64,000 nucleotides of DNA, from assembly GCA_946122785.1 (NCBI GenBank), contig CAMGYJ010000008.1:58510877-58574876 (forward strand), given 5' to 3'. Positions 43,301 through 55,300 of this stretch are shown here, piece after piece. This stretch comes from Linum tenue. Taxonomy: Eukaryota > Streptophyta > Magnoliopsida > Malpighiales > Linaceae. Positions within the stretch are counted from its first letter, which is position 1; every line of letters starts with the position of its first letter. Both the position numbers and the translations under genes were made by a program. The notes under the pieces were generated by a model that saw nothing but the letters and a program-made list of their open reading frames with translations, was not told where the DNA came from and searched no databases.

Positions 43301-46300
43301 ATGCCAATTTCCATGATGAAATTGGGGAGGAGTTACGGTGCTAATTGTACAATAGTTAGCATCGTCTTAACCAAGGGAAAAACTACTACTAGTTTGAATT
43401 AGTAGTGATTTAGCTTAGATGTTGTATTGATTTTATAATAATCCGTAGTGATTTCGTTGTTTTTAGTAACGTTTTTTGCTAGTTATTAGCGCCTAATCCC
43501 ATATCCCATGAAATTGAGGTGAAAACGGTTATCAGTTATCACTCATTCGTTCCATTTATATATATTTATCTCTTTTGAAAATTTCATAAGTAATTAATTA
43601 GTTGGGGAAAACAGTGAATCTCAATCCATAGTAAAGCATATGGGTGGGCATATTCATAATATGTACGTGAATTAGGAACGGTAATGTGGAAGTTCGGGGC
43701 TGGTATCTCGATACTTATATTTGTTTCGTTGCAGGTCATGTAATTTATTATGAGGTGTCGATCGGCGTCTGTCGACCTATATGGGTATGTAATTTCAACA
43801 TAAATCTTTGAAATATTTCTTCATACAAGAATCAAGAAACAAACTATAACATAATAAATGTTGTTAAATTATTCGTGAGCTTTTCACCTATTTACAACTT
43901 TATTATAGCTAAAATATTATGTAATAATAGTAAAATCATAAGTAATTTGAGTAATATTACATGTGATTTAAGCAAGAACGCGTCAAAATAAGATGGGTTG
44001 GGATAGGTCTGGTCGAGGACATTACCCATGTTTGCCCCGGCTTGCCCACTACCCAAAAACAGGTCAAACAGATTGGGTAAAATGTGTTAGGTCGAATTGT
44101 CATTACTAATGTAAAGTATCTAACAAACTAAAAATTATACATCTCAACGGTAATTCATGTATCAAACATATTTTTTAAGTAACAATGCCTTCTTAAGATA
44201 GTATGGGTAAAATGGTAAAACTAAAAGAATAAGAAATTACAATGATTAAAAATCATGAAAAAGTCCCCAACAAGTAAATAACTTTAAAAATCATGAAAAA
44301 GTTCCTACAAAGTCCCCAACAAGAAATTGTAACAAACATATTACATGTTATAGTCAGCAACCAATAATTTCATAGTCTCTTAGCATCCGCAGTATAGTGC
44401 GGGTTCATTCTAGTATATATATATAGGCCCATGACAATGATACATATCAAAAATACAATGATAAAGGGTCTTAAATAAAGACCATAACCACCATTTATAT
44501 TATATATATCTCAGCCACTCCTTTCCAATTTTCCTGAGAATCCTATGAATTGTATAACAAGTCAAGGTTATTAGGTGTTTAAAGCTTTGCATTACAATTT
44601 TTTTTTTTAAAAAAAATTTGGAATCGTTTGGATGGATCGATTAGAAAACGAGACAATTTGGTCAATTGTCTAATTCTATAAAATGAGTCATTCAATACGA
44701 TTCAATTTGATTTACATGCCCCCACTTGTAATACGATCCTCACCAAGGCAATTTCGTTGGAAGTCCAAGAAGAGTGGCGCTCATCAAGGATCACGATACT
44801 ATAAAGATTCGAGGTCGAAAATTCTTCAAGAGAGAGGGAATGATGCGATATTGACTAGCGCGATATTCAATTCTCGTGGTCCCAAAATGAAGGTTCGAAT
44901 TCAACGATTTAAGGATCAACTGGGAGCATTCTTGATGGATAAAATGGAGAATGCATTAAGGATCCAGCCTACAACGTTTCTTGGAGCCGAAAACGTCCAT
45001 CCTTGCTATCCAAGTCATCCAAATGTGAAAAGGACAAGGAAAGAGATTGCTTAACCACTAAGGAGCTTCCTTAAGCATTAAAAACGTGTTTGGAGATTAC
45101 TTAGCTGTTAAGGAGCTTCCTTTGGTCATAAAAACGAGTTCTAGTCCTTATTTAAGTAGTATTATGTTTCCTAGTTAGTTTGGGATTTGTTTTCCTATTC
45201 CTTTTAGGTTAGTTTTATGTTTTTGTGACCTCTATAAATAGAGGATGTAAGAGCTACGAATTTGGTACCCAACATTCAAGTTTCAGCAATCAAATACAAG
45301 TGTTTACAAGTTCAAGTGCAAGTTTTGCTTATTCGCTCCATTGAGGATTCGGGAGGTTTGAGTGGTCTCTTATCAACTAGAGAACACGTCTAGTTGTGGC
45401 GAGCATCGACGATATCGGTTGGCCTCTTCCACGGGTTCGAGATTGTTTGGAAGGTTTCATATACCTTCTAGCCCTTCTCACGAGTTCCGATTTGTTTGAT
45501 CGATTCCGCAAGTATCTTTATTTTCGTGCTATTCAAAGAAAGGAGAAAACCCAAAAAAAGAGTTCGACGTTGTGCAATTCTGATTTTTTGGTCCGATTTG
45601 GGAGGATTCTCGAATTAGGATCATATCAAGTGGTATCAGAGCCTGGTTCTACACGAGGGCGAAGAAGAAGGCGAAAGCGTGCTGATTCGTACAAGCAGAA
45701 TTCGTCGAAAAAACAGGACAACCATGGTGGGCGAGTTAGAACAAGCGAATTTGACGTCATATACTCGCTGTTTGGTGGGCGAGAAGGTGTGTTCCGTGTG
45801 CGTCAATGGTGAGAGCAAATCAAACCTGATTAGCTCACGTGCAGTAGCAAAATTGGGGCTGTCGACTCGAAAACATTCAGCTCCTCATTCGGTGTCATTG
45901 CTGGAAACAGGAAGCTCTGTTTTCGTAACAGAGGAGGTGACCTTACCTTTCAAAATCGGAAGATACGAGGATGAGGTTCGGTGTGACGTGGTTCCTCTGA
46001 AATTGACTCATATAGTGTTGGGTAATCCTTGGCACGTCGATCGCGGAGCTCGACGGAGCAGAAGAACAAACCACGTCAGATTGCGCCATTGTGGGACAAG
46101 TTTTGCTTTGAAGTTTCTCTCGCCAGAAGAAGCAGCTGAAGATCAGGCCACCCTGCTGCAACAAATCCGCGACGAGGAGGAACAGCTGATAGCGATGAAG
46201 TCGTTTCAAGTGGAGCCTCAGCTAATTGAGCCGAAGTTCCAGCTCGTTGAGGAAGAGCTGTCGCATGGAGTTGTGCCCCCCTGTTTTCCGTTAACAAAAC

Positions 46301-49300
46301 AGAGCTCCGATACCAATAGTGATGCCGGCGACGAGGAGGCAAAACTGGAGTCCAACGCGGCCAGAGAAACGTTGCTGGAGTTGGAAGGAAGTATGGACGA
46401 GCGAGGAGATGTCCTGGAGCGAGCTGCCGACCTGAAAATCTCGCCGGTGAGGAGAGCAGAGTTCCCCAACTCTGTTTTTTCTTCAGAAAAACAGAGCGTC
46501 CCGACGACCCTATTGGGTGGAACAACCGGCGACGAGTCGAAGTCGGTCAATGATGCCGAAACATTCACTCAGAACCCAGCAACGTTAGGTGTTGTTTCAT
46601 TGGAGATGATCACATCCGAAATTGAAGAATCGAATTGCGCAAAGACCCCCCTGTTCGTGAAAAACGACGCGGAGAAAAAGTGCGAATGGGTTGGGAAGAT
46701 TGGTCGCAATCCGCCGCAAACAACCACTCCAGAATCGTTCCTCGATGTCCAAGGAACGTGTCGGAGCCGTCAATTCCTTCCGTCGAAGCCTGAACAAAAA
46801 ACACCCAATTTCCAATTGGAAAATCTGGGTTCGAAATTGGCTAACGGCGGGAAAGATGAACTGGATGATTCGACGACAATGGTGATGAATCGATGTTGGA
46901 GAAGGGATCAAAACTTCAATTGGGAGCCTGTTGAAGCATGTCGAGTCGTTGAATTGGTCTGTGGATCCTTTAATAAAAAACCCCCAATTGTGACGAGCAA
47001 GAACTTGTGCCGACCTGCAGTCCGACGACCTGGAAATTGGTCCAATCAAATCTCGGCAAAATTTAACGACGAGGAAGGGTTGTTTCGAGCCCAGGGAGAG
47101 TTTCCAACTGCTCTGCAAGTTTCAAAATCCCCGGAGAAGCTTGGAGGTGAGTTTGAAGCTGAAAATGTTTTGTCGAAAATGATGATTGAGCAGCCCTATT
47201 TCGATCCAATTTGGGATCAATTCTGTGAACGGTTTGAGCAACGAAAGGCTAAAGTGTTGAGGACAACACTTTTTCAAGAGGGAGGGCCTGATATGATCCC
47301 AAATTTCCAACCATTTACGCCACAATTACTTGACAAAGAAGCTATTGAAGTTGGGAAGAAGAAGGGCAGAATTTGGCCAAGTCAAAATCCGTGTTCAGGG
47401 TACATACTTTGGAGGCATGGTTCTCTCAATGTGCTTGGTGGAAATTCAATTTTAAGGGTTTGTTTTGCAGATCAAGTTACCATCTTTCCAATGGTATGCT
47501 TTATGGAGCTAGATGATATCATTAAGGTTGGTTTCCAAGGCCTCAAAGTTGCTACCTCAAAACTGGAAAACTGCCAGAAAATGGTTAAGTCTGGAAACTG
47601 TTTTGTGAAGCCTACTTTGGAGCTTGATTTGAGGAGTATGGATCTGATTCAAGTCCAAAGGCTTCCACAACATGAAACTAGGTATTTTTGTTAACAAAGG
47701 GAAGGAATTGGATGAAGAATTGGAGTTCGGGAAGGCCTCAAACAAAAGGCACGAAGTTAGTACGAAAGCTGCCTTTTGACTGTTTTGCGGGCAGATTACT
47801 TGTGCGCCAAGAAAGGAAGTTTATGGCCGAATTTTGAGTCCTTTTTAGAGTTTGTTTTTACCTTAATTGTTTCCTTGTTCATCTAGATTTGTATTAGGTT
47901 TTATTGGCTATAAATAGCCCTCCATTTACGTTGTAAAAACATAAGACTTTGATTAATCGAAAAACAAACCTTTTGGTTTTGTGCAAGTTGCGACTTGTTT
48001 GAGTTTGGTGGATTCCAAGCTTGTGAGCTTTGTATCGATTGAATATCCTCTTCAATCGTGGTCGAGCAGCTACCCTTTTATACCATACGAGCGTTCCCCA
48101 GGTGTGGAATTGTCCGTTGGTTCTGTTTTATCCCAAGTTCGTATTAAGAGCGCTTCGTTCTTGATTCGAGCTCAATCGATTCTTCGATTGAGTCGTTGCT
48201 GCGTTACTTTGATAAAAATACACCCTCCAGGGTCGTATTAAGTGGTATCAAGAGCCCGGTTCAAACGCAGTGGAGAAGAGAGACATTCTTGAAGCGATGA
48301 CGGAAAAGGTAGAACAAGGTAATATGTTCTATACTCGTTGTTGGGTTCAAGAGAAGTTGTGTTCTGTGGTTATTGATGGAGAGATCAAATCGAATTTGAT
48401 CAGTTCAAGGGTAATAGCTAAGTTAGGGCTAACTACACAACGGCATCCTAGCCCTTTCTTTATGCAATTGTCGATGGAAAAGGCCTGGGTTTTTGTGACT
48501 GAACAAGTGTCTTTGGAGATCAAAATTGGGTCTTATCTGGATCAAATTCAATGTGATGTTGTGCCTATGAAACTTACTCAGGTGGTTCTTGGTAAACCAT
48601 GGCACAATGATCACCAAGCACGACGAAGCAGGAGCACCAACAACATCATCTTAAGGCATCAAGAAAAGAAACTTGCTTTGATACCATTATCGTTGGAAGG
48701 GGTTGCTGAAGATAGGAGGCAATTACAACAAGCCTATGAGGAGGAGCAAATGAATCTGGAAGTAGAGAAATTGCCGATCAACTGTCCAGAATCAAAGAAG
48801 GAGAAAGAGCAAAAGGCTACTAGTGCAAGATCCGTTGATGTTGATAAAAGTGATGCTTCTTTAAACTCAATCTATGGTGAGGAAGTTGAGGTACAAGCTG
48901 AAGTCGAAGAAGATAAGGACGTGGTTCTAGTTGATGGGCTTACTATAGTCACTTGTGAAGATGATGCACAAGTTTTGATTTCATCTCAAGAAGAACCAAA
49001 ATTTGAAGTAGAAGAGCAAGTTGAGGAAGAGGAAAAAGAAGTAAAAGGAGATATTCTTGTTGATGTTCCGGATTTGAGTGTGCAAGAAGTTAAACAATAC
49101 ATTGAGGAATCAGAATGCAAGGGCGGAGATGAATGCTTGGACATTATGGAGCATTCACCAATAGTTCTCGAAGTTGCTCATATTGATTTTGTGATTGGTG
49201 ATGCAATTATCGAAGAGGAAGTCCACATGGAAAATCGACGAGAGGTTCTGAGCTACATTTATAATTTTCCACGTTGTGATGTCTCTACAATTCGTGGACG

Positions 49301-52300
49301 AATTGTTCATAAGAAGGGGGGAATAATACGATCCTCACCAAGGCAATTTCGTTGGAAGTCCAAGAAGAGTGGCGCTCATCAAGGATCACGATACTATAAA
49401 GATTCGAGGTCGAAAATTCTTCAAGAGAGAGGGAATGATGCGATATCGACTAGCGCGATATTCAATTCTCGTGGTCCCAAAATGAAGGTTCGAATTCAAC
49501 GATTTAAGGATCAACTGGGAGCATTCTTGATGGATAAAATGGAGAATGCATTAAGGATCCAGCCTACAACATTTCTTGGAGCCGAAAACGTCCATCCTTG
49601 CTATCCAAGTCATCCAAATGTGAAAAGGACAAGGAAAGAGATTGCTTAACCACTAAGGAGCTTCCTTAAGCATTAAAAACGTGTTTGGAGATTACTTAGC
49701 TGCTAAGGAGCTTCCTTTGGTCATAAAAACGAGTTCTAGTCCTTATTTAAGTAGTATTATGTTTCCTAGTTAGTTTGGGATTTGTTTTCCTATTCCTTTT
49801 AGGTTAGTTTTATGTTTTTGTGACCTCTATAAATAGAGGATGTAAGAGCTACGAATTTGGTACCCAACATTCAAGTTTCAGCAATCAAATACAAGTGTTT
49901 ACAAGTTCAAGTGCAAGTTTTGCTTATTCGCTCCTTTGAGGATTCGGGAGGTTTGAGTGGTCTCTTATCAACTAGAGAACGCGTCTAGTTGTGGCGAGCA
50001 TCGACGATATCGGTTGACCTCTTCCACGGGTTCGAGATTGTTTGGAAGGTTTCATATACCTTCTGGCCCTTCTCACGAGTTCGGATTTGTTTGATCGATT
50101 CCGCAAGTATCTTTATTTTCGTGCTATTCAAAGAAAGGAGAAAACCCAAAAAAAGAGTTCGACGTTGTGCAATTCTGATTTTTTGGTCCGATTTGGGAGG
50201 ATTCTCGAATTAGGATCATATCAACTTGTGAACAATTGTAATTGTCTCAAAATGAGTCAATCACGAATTCTCCTGACCAAATTGCTTCATTCAAATTTTT
50301 TGCTATCAAACATATCAATTTAGTCCAATTGTCTAATAACAAGACAATTGAGTCAAATTGATCCGTAAGAACTACTCATCCAAACGACCCCTTATTGTAC
50401 TTAAGCTTGATGAAGCAATATATGTTATAATATTTTATCATAATGTTAGACTATTTATTTATTATCTAAAAGATTAAGATGATCTTAATTAAAATTCCAA
50501 ACTAATGAGATTTCCCCCTAAGAAAGTCAATAACGAACCTTACAATTTTAAAACATCTTTCCTCCATAAAAAGAAGAAGGCCTAATACCAGAAAAAGCCC
50601 ATAGTTTAAAGTTTAGGTCACTTATATCCCTATGTTTAAAACGCGTCACTTTTGTCCCAAAGTTTGGATCTCTTTGTCAAAAATGTCCTCTGCTATTTCG
50701 TTGACCGTTAAAATTAACGGTCAACCAAACGGCGGTCAACATTTTTGTTGACTTCCTGCCAACGTGTTTGCCACGTCAACGACACCTAGGAAAGATTTAT
50801 TAAAGTTAAAAAATATTATTAAAAAGAAAAAAATTCGATCATTAAAAAAATATTATTAAAAAGAAGAACTTTCCCAGCTTCTCCTCAACTTCCCTCAAGC
50901 CTATGCAGATCGAGCTTTTGTAAAGGTTATCCTACAAGCCTCTGTGGGCTGTGGCGGATCTCCGGTGCCCGCTCCCACTCTTTCGCATCACCGCCAACTT
51001 CACAACAACAGGAGCTCGTCGCATCACCGTCAGCGGTACAGCTCATGGACTCCCGTCGTCCTCGGCCGCGGCTCCTTCCGCCACGAGTCTTCACCAGATC
51101 TCACACCGCTCGATCTCTTCTCCGGAGTTAACTGAGTCGCCGCCAGATCCAGGCTGGTTTTCCGTCTACGCCAACATCGCGAAGAGTAGGGTTAAGTTAA
51201 ATCAGATGAAATCGATGCCACCAGGCCGGGGTCTCTCGATTCACTGTCGATCTATAGCTGGGCCTGCTCGTCGCCCAATCGAGCTCGCCGCCGCCCAATT
51301 TTGCTCTGCAATCGAGCTCGCCGCTGATTCAGGTCCTGCTTCCCCCTGCTTACATCCGCTGATTCGCTCCTTTATACCAGAACGGAAGCCGCCGACCAGA
51401 TCGAGTCGTTTCCATCTGTCTTTGTCGATGGGAAGAAGGTGCTCGGCGGCAGGAAGGAGGAGCAGGGGGGAAGAACAAAATTTTTGGGTTTGTAAATCGT
51501 GGCTTTGCGGTAATATTTTGGTTTTTTATTTTATTATTTAAATAAATATCCAATTTTATTTATAACTATTATTTTTATTTTATTTTATTTTATATAAAGT
51601 GATGTGGCAAAAAAAATGCATATCATATGCCACATCGTTAGTCAAAATTTTGACTGTTGACCACTAACGGTCAAAGTTAACGGAGACCAAACTTCGGGAA
51701 AAAAGTGACGCGTTATAAACATAGGGTACAAGTGACCTAAAGCCTAAACTATGGGCCCTTTTTTGGTAATAGCGTGGGCCCCGGCCAGTTGGCCGGAGAA
51801 AGGTGAGGTATGAAATTTGATAATGTAATAGGGTGTATAGTTTATTGTTGTATAGTTTTTTTTGGGAAGCTCGTGATAAAAATAGTGAATTTTAGCAGGA
51901 AAGAGACATGAATGATTAGGGGTGGTAAACGTTTTCCGGTTAACGGTATAACCGGTTACCGAACGTTCGGTAAACGGCTGAATGATTAGGGGTGGTAAAC
52001 GTTTTCCGGTTACCGAACCGGTAACCGCCGGTTACCTGCTATACCGTTAACCGGTTATAGGTGTTTCGAACGGTTGCCGAATAGCATGTTGTCTCTTTCG
52101 GCTAACCGGTAACCACTTTCAATAACCGGTGTGTTAACCGAATACCGATAAAATAACCGGTATATCCATCTCCCTTCTTTATTTCCGCCCTCTCTGTCAT
52201 TGCTACCCACAATCTCGGCAAAAACCAAACCACTCCAACTCCTTCCCCCTTTCCTCTCGTTCTCGGATCCACCTCCCTCCCGATTTCTTCTCCTGCTCCC

Positions 52301-55300
52301 CAAAATTCTCGATTTCTTCTCCCTCTTCTTCCTGAAATCCGGATCCACCTCCCTCCTCTCTGCCTCAATCTTGACGAAACCAAAATATATCCCTATTTCT
52401 TCTCCCAATCTTACCAGAAATAACTCATCGGTAGAATTGACTCCCGAGCAAACGAAACCCAAAAAATCAGGCCCTCTTCTCCCCGAAATCAGGATCCACC
52501 TCTGCCAAATCCAAAAAAATCTCCCCCGATTCCTCTCTCCTCAAAGCCCTGTCGGCGACGTTGCCTTAGCCGACTTGATTCCTTCTCCCAAAATAAATCC
52601 CTGCCTCAAATCTCGAAATCGGGTGCCATGCAGATAGGGGTGGGCATTCGGTCAGTTCGGTTCAAACCGAACCGAAATAATGTATACCGGATTTCCGAGA
52701 AACCTCAAACCAAATTCGAACCAAATTATAATTCGGTTAGGTCGGTTCAAACCGAATTATAATTCGGTTCGGTTCGGTTTTGTATGAAAATCCGAACTTG
52801 TGAGGTTAGCTTGTATTTTTTCTCTTTTAAATTATTTTTCACCCCTAATGTAAACAATAAATATGCAATTAAATGCATCATCAATGATAAAATCAAACAT
52901 TTCAACACATAAGTCATAAAACACTAACATACTTCAAATATTTGAGTCTCATAATAAGTACAAACATAAAAATCCACCATTTGGAACTTGCAATTACAGT
53001 AATTCGGAAATTCGGTTCGGAATTCGAAAATTTGGTTCGGTCGAAAGGACCTTGGTTTCCGAAATATACCCTTTTCTCTTCCGAATTCCGAACCGAATTA
53101 ATGTTATTCGGTTTCGGTTCGGTTCGGTTTTACCGAACCGTATGCCCACCCCTACATGCAGACTCCTCGCGCGGCGGCTATCTCTTCCTCTTGAGGCTAG
53201 ATCCGGCGACATGCTATCTCCCTCGCGCGGCTGTGCTTAGTCCCTCTTGATTCCAGATCCGGATACACCGCCGAGACAAGATGTTGGCCACACGCCGCCG
53301 GCGACTCGCTCTCCCTCTCAAATCCAGATCCGGCGCCATGTTACTCCCTTGCGCGGCGGAGCTCTTTTCATCTGGGAGACCAAATCTCTCTTCCCTCTTG
53401 ATTTCAGTTTCAGAGCCGCAGCCAGGACATTACATTGGCCACTCGTCGCCGAGAAAAAATCATATTTGTTGGGGTTACCGATTTACCGGGTTCGTAACCA
53501 GTAACCGGCTATTCAGTAAATGGTAAACCGACTATTTTTCGGTACCGGTAGTCGGCAATGATTTTCCCTAATCCGGTATACCGTTAACCGGTCCGGTAAC
53601 CGGCCGATTACCAGCCCTATGAATGATGTAATGAATCAAAAATCGGCCTTATGAACCAAAATCAAGTACATGTTACCTTGTGAAACAATATTGTTTCTGG
53701 TAATATGATGAGGTGGAGTAAGTTTTATAGAAATTGAATTCCAGAAAATTGAATAAAAAATCGCCTATCCCGTCGGTTTTCGGGAAATGAGCATCTCACA
53801 ATCGTTGCTAGATTTTACTCGGCCCGTTGGTCGATTAATTTGCTTTATAAAACTTTCATCTTGTCGTCATTGTGCTTTCTGATTTTTGTTAGGCCATGAT
53901 AAAATCTAAGGAAATCAAGAACGAACAACACGATTTGGGATAGGAACAGTCGTTGTCGTATCCCTAGAAAATGGTGGTAAACACAGGATCACCAGCCAAA
54001 CTGGTTTGGATTGAGATTTTTATCGGGTATCAGGGACCATGTGATTATAAATTAGACTTGATCAAAATGGGCCAAAACTTGAAATTCAGCATGTTTGACT
54101 GACCCATGCCAAATTCTAATTATTCTTTACTTTTAAATTTTCTATTTGAAAATAAAAAATAGTGAAAGAAAAGAGATGACTGCAATTCGCCATTTGCACA
54201 TCACTTATTCGGGAATTAAACAATAAAAATTCAAAAGGAACTGAAAATGTTTGGGATCGTTTTAATGTTTAAAATAACCAAATAGATCGTTTTGTTTAGT
54301 TTTTTACTAACAAATACCAAACGATTCCCTATAAAATACACTATAATTTGATCATTATGATATCAAATAATTATATAATATATATTTGAAATGATAAAAA
54401 TTGGACTAATTGGGTTGGTCGAGGTTGAACCATTGAATAACTTTAAAATACATTATATTTTAGTCACTAAGATATAAAATAATAGCATAATATATATTAT
54501 GCCAGAGAAAATAGCTTGTTTTAGAATGACAACCCAATGATGTTCATTTGTTTAACTTGATGGCCAAATCCCGCGTAGGTCAGGCCCATTCAACTCTTTT
54601 ATTTTATGGTTAACGGTTAGCCCATTAGATACCATGCATTAGTTTGTTGTTAAAGTTTTTTATTTTTAGCAATAAAAAGGAGTATTGTTTTTGCCTTCTC
54701 ATATATATTTTATCACCACGGAGAAATAAAAGGGTTTAAAGAAAAAACTGACACTCCTCGACCTGTTTAAATCCGCATGTGTACGGTAAGTTGGCCCGTT
54801 CCACAGAGGAAAGAGAAAAAAATTGACACTCCCTATTCTACCCTTCCTACAAACGCTCTTGGAGCAGGGAATTTGAAATGGAGGAAGGGTTTTTCCTCCT
54901 TGTTATTATATGTTTTTAATTTAAAAAGATACAACAAATGTACATAGTGTGATTGGTTATGATCCTTGCTTTTCTTTAAAATGGTCATGTTTCGAATCCC
55001 AGTACATGTCTTTTTAATGAATAAAAAAAATTAATTGTGAAGACCAAAATGTCCTTCCTACTTTCACTCTCGTTGCAGGAAATTTGAAATGGAACTCCGG
55101 TTTTTTCCTTCGGTGTATTATATTATGTATAGATAGATAGATTAGGCCAAAGAAGAAAAACTAAACTGATCGCATTAGAAAATGGCTAAATTCCCTTCCA
55201 CTCGAGTATAAAGTATAAACCTTAATCATTTCGATAAATTATGGCAAACATCTGGTGTCGTTACTCTCAATGAATGGATTTATTCAGACCTGTGATCAAA

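Larger units (their letters stand above)
44729..50223 (+). mobile_element. Composite non-autonomous LTR element with three LTRs and two protease-like ORFs
   Basis: The outer LTRs (44729-45628 and 49324-50223) are both exactly 900 bp, differ at about eight positions by eye, and are flanked by perfect ACTTG repeats (44724-44728 and 50224-50228). Between them are a primer site, ORF1, a third divergent LTR of about 952 bp (47289-48240), a second primer-like site, ORF2 and a purine tract. No zinc knuckle, RT, RNase H or integrase is seen. The near-identical outer LTRs and intact duplication show that the whole composite was mobilised recently as one unit, using proteins in trans. It lies antisense in P450 intron 2. 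Confidence 0.9.
44621..50393. mobile_element. Short MITE split by the composite LTR element
   Basis: GGAATCGTTTGGATGGATC on the left (44621) and ACTCATCCAAACGACCCC on the right (ending 50393) are near-complementary ends. Without the LTR element the MITE would be about 270 bp, with AATTG/CAATT runs inside. Target repeats are too short to decide its family. Confidence 0.6.

Noticed and set aside
46076..47118. Several minus-strand open frames inside the composite LTR element
   Set aside because: They are shadows of the intact plus-strand ORF1 and have no protein-like domains.
50570..51785. 9-bp target duplication for the MULE-type element at 50583
   Set aside because: Flanks AAGAAGGCC and GCGTGGGCC share only the last few bases and depend on where the ends are drawn.
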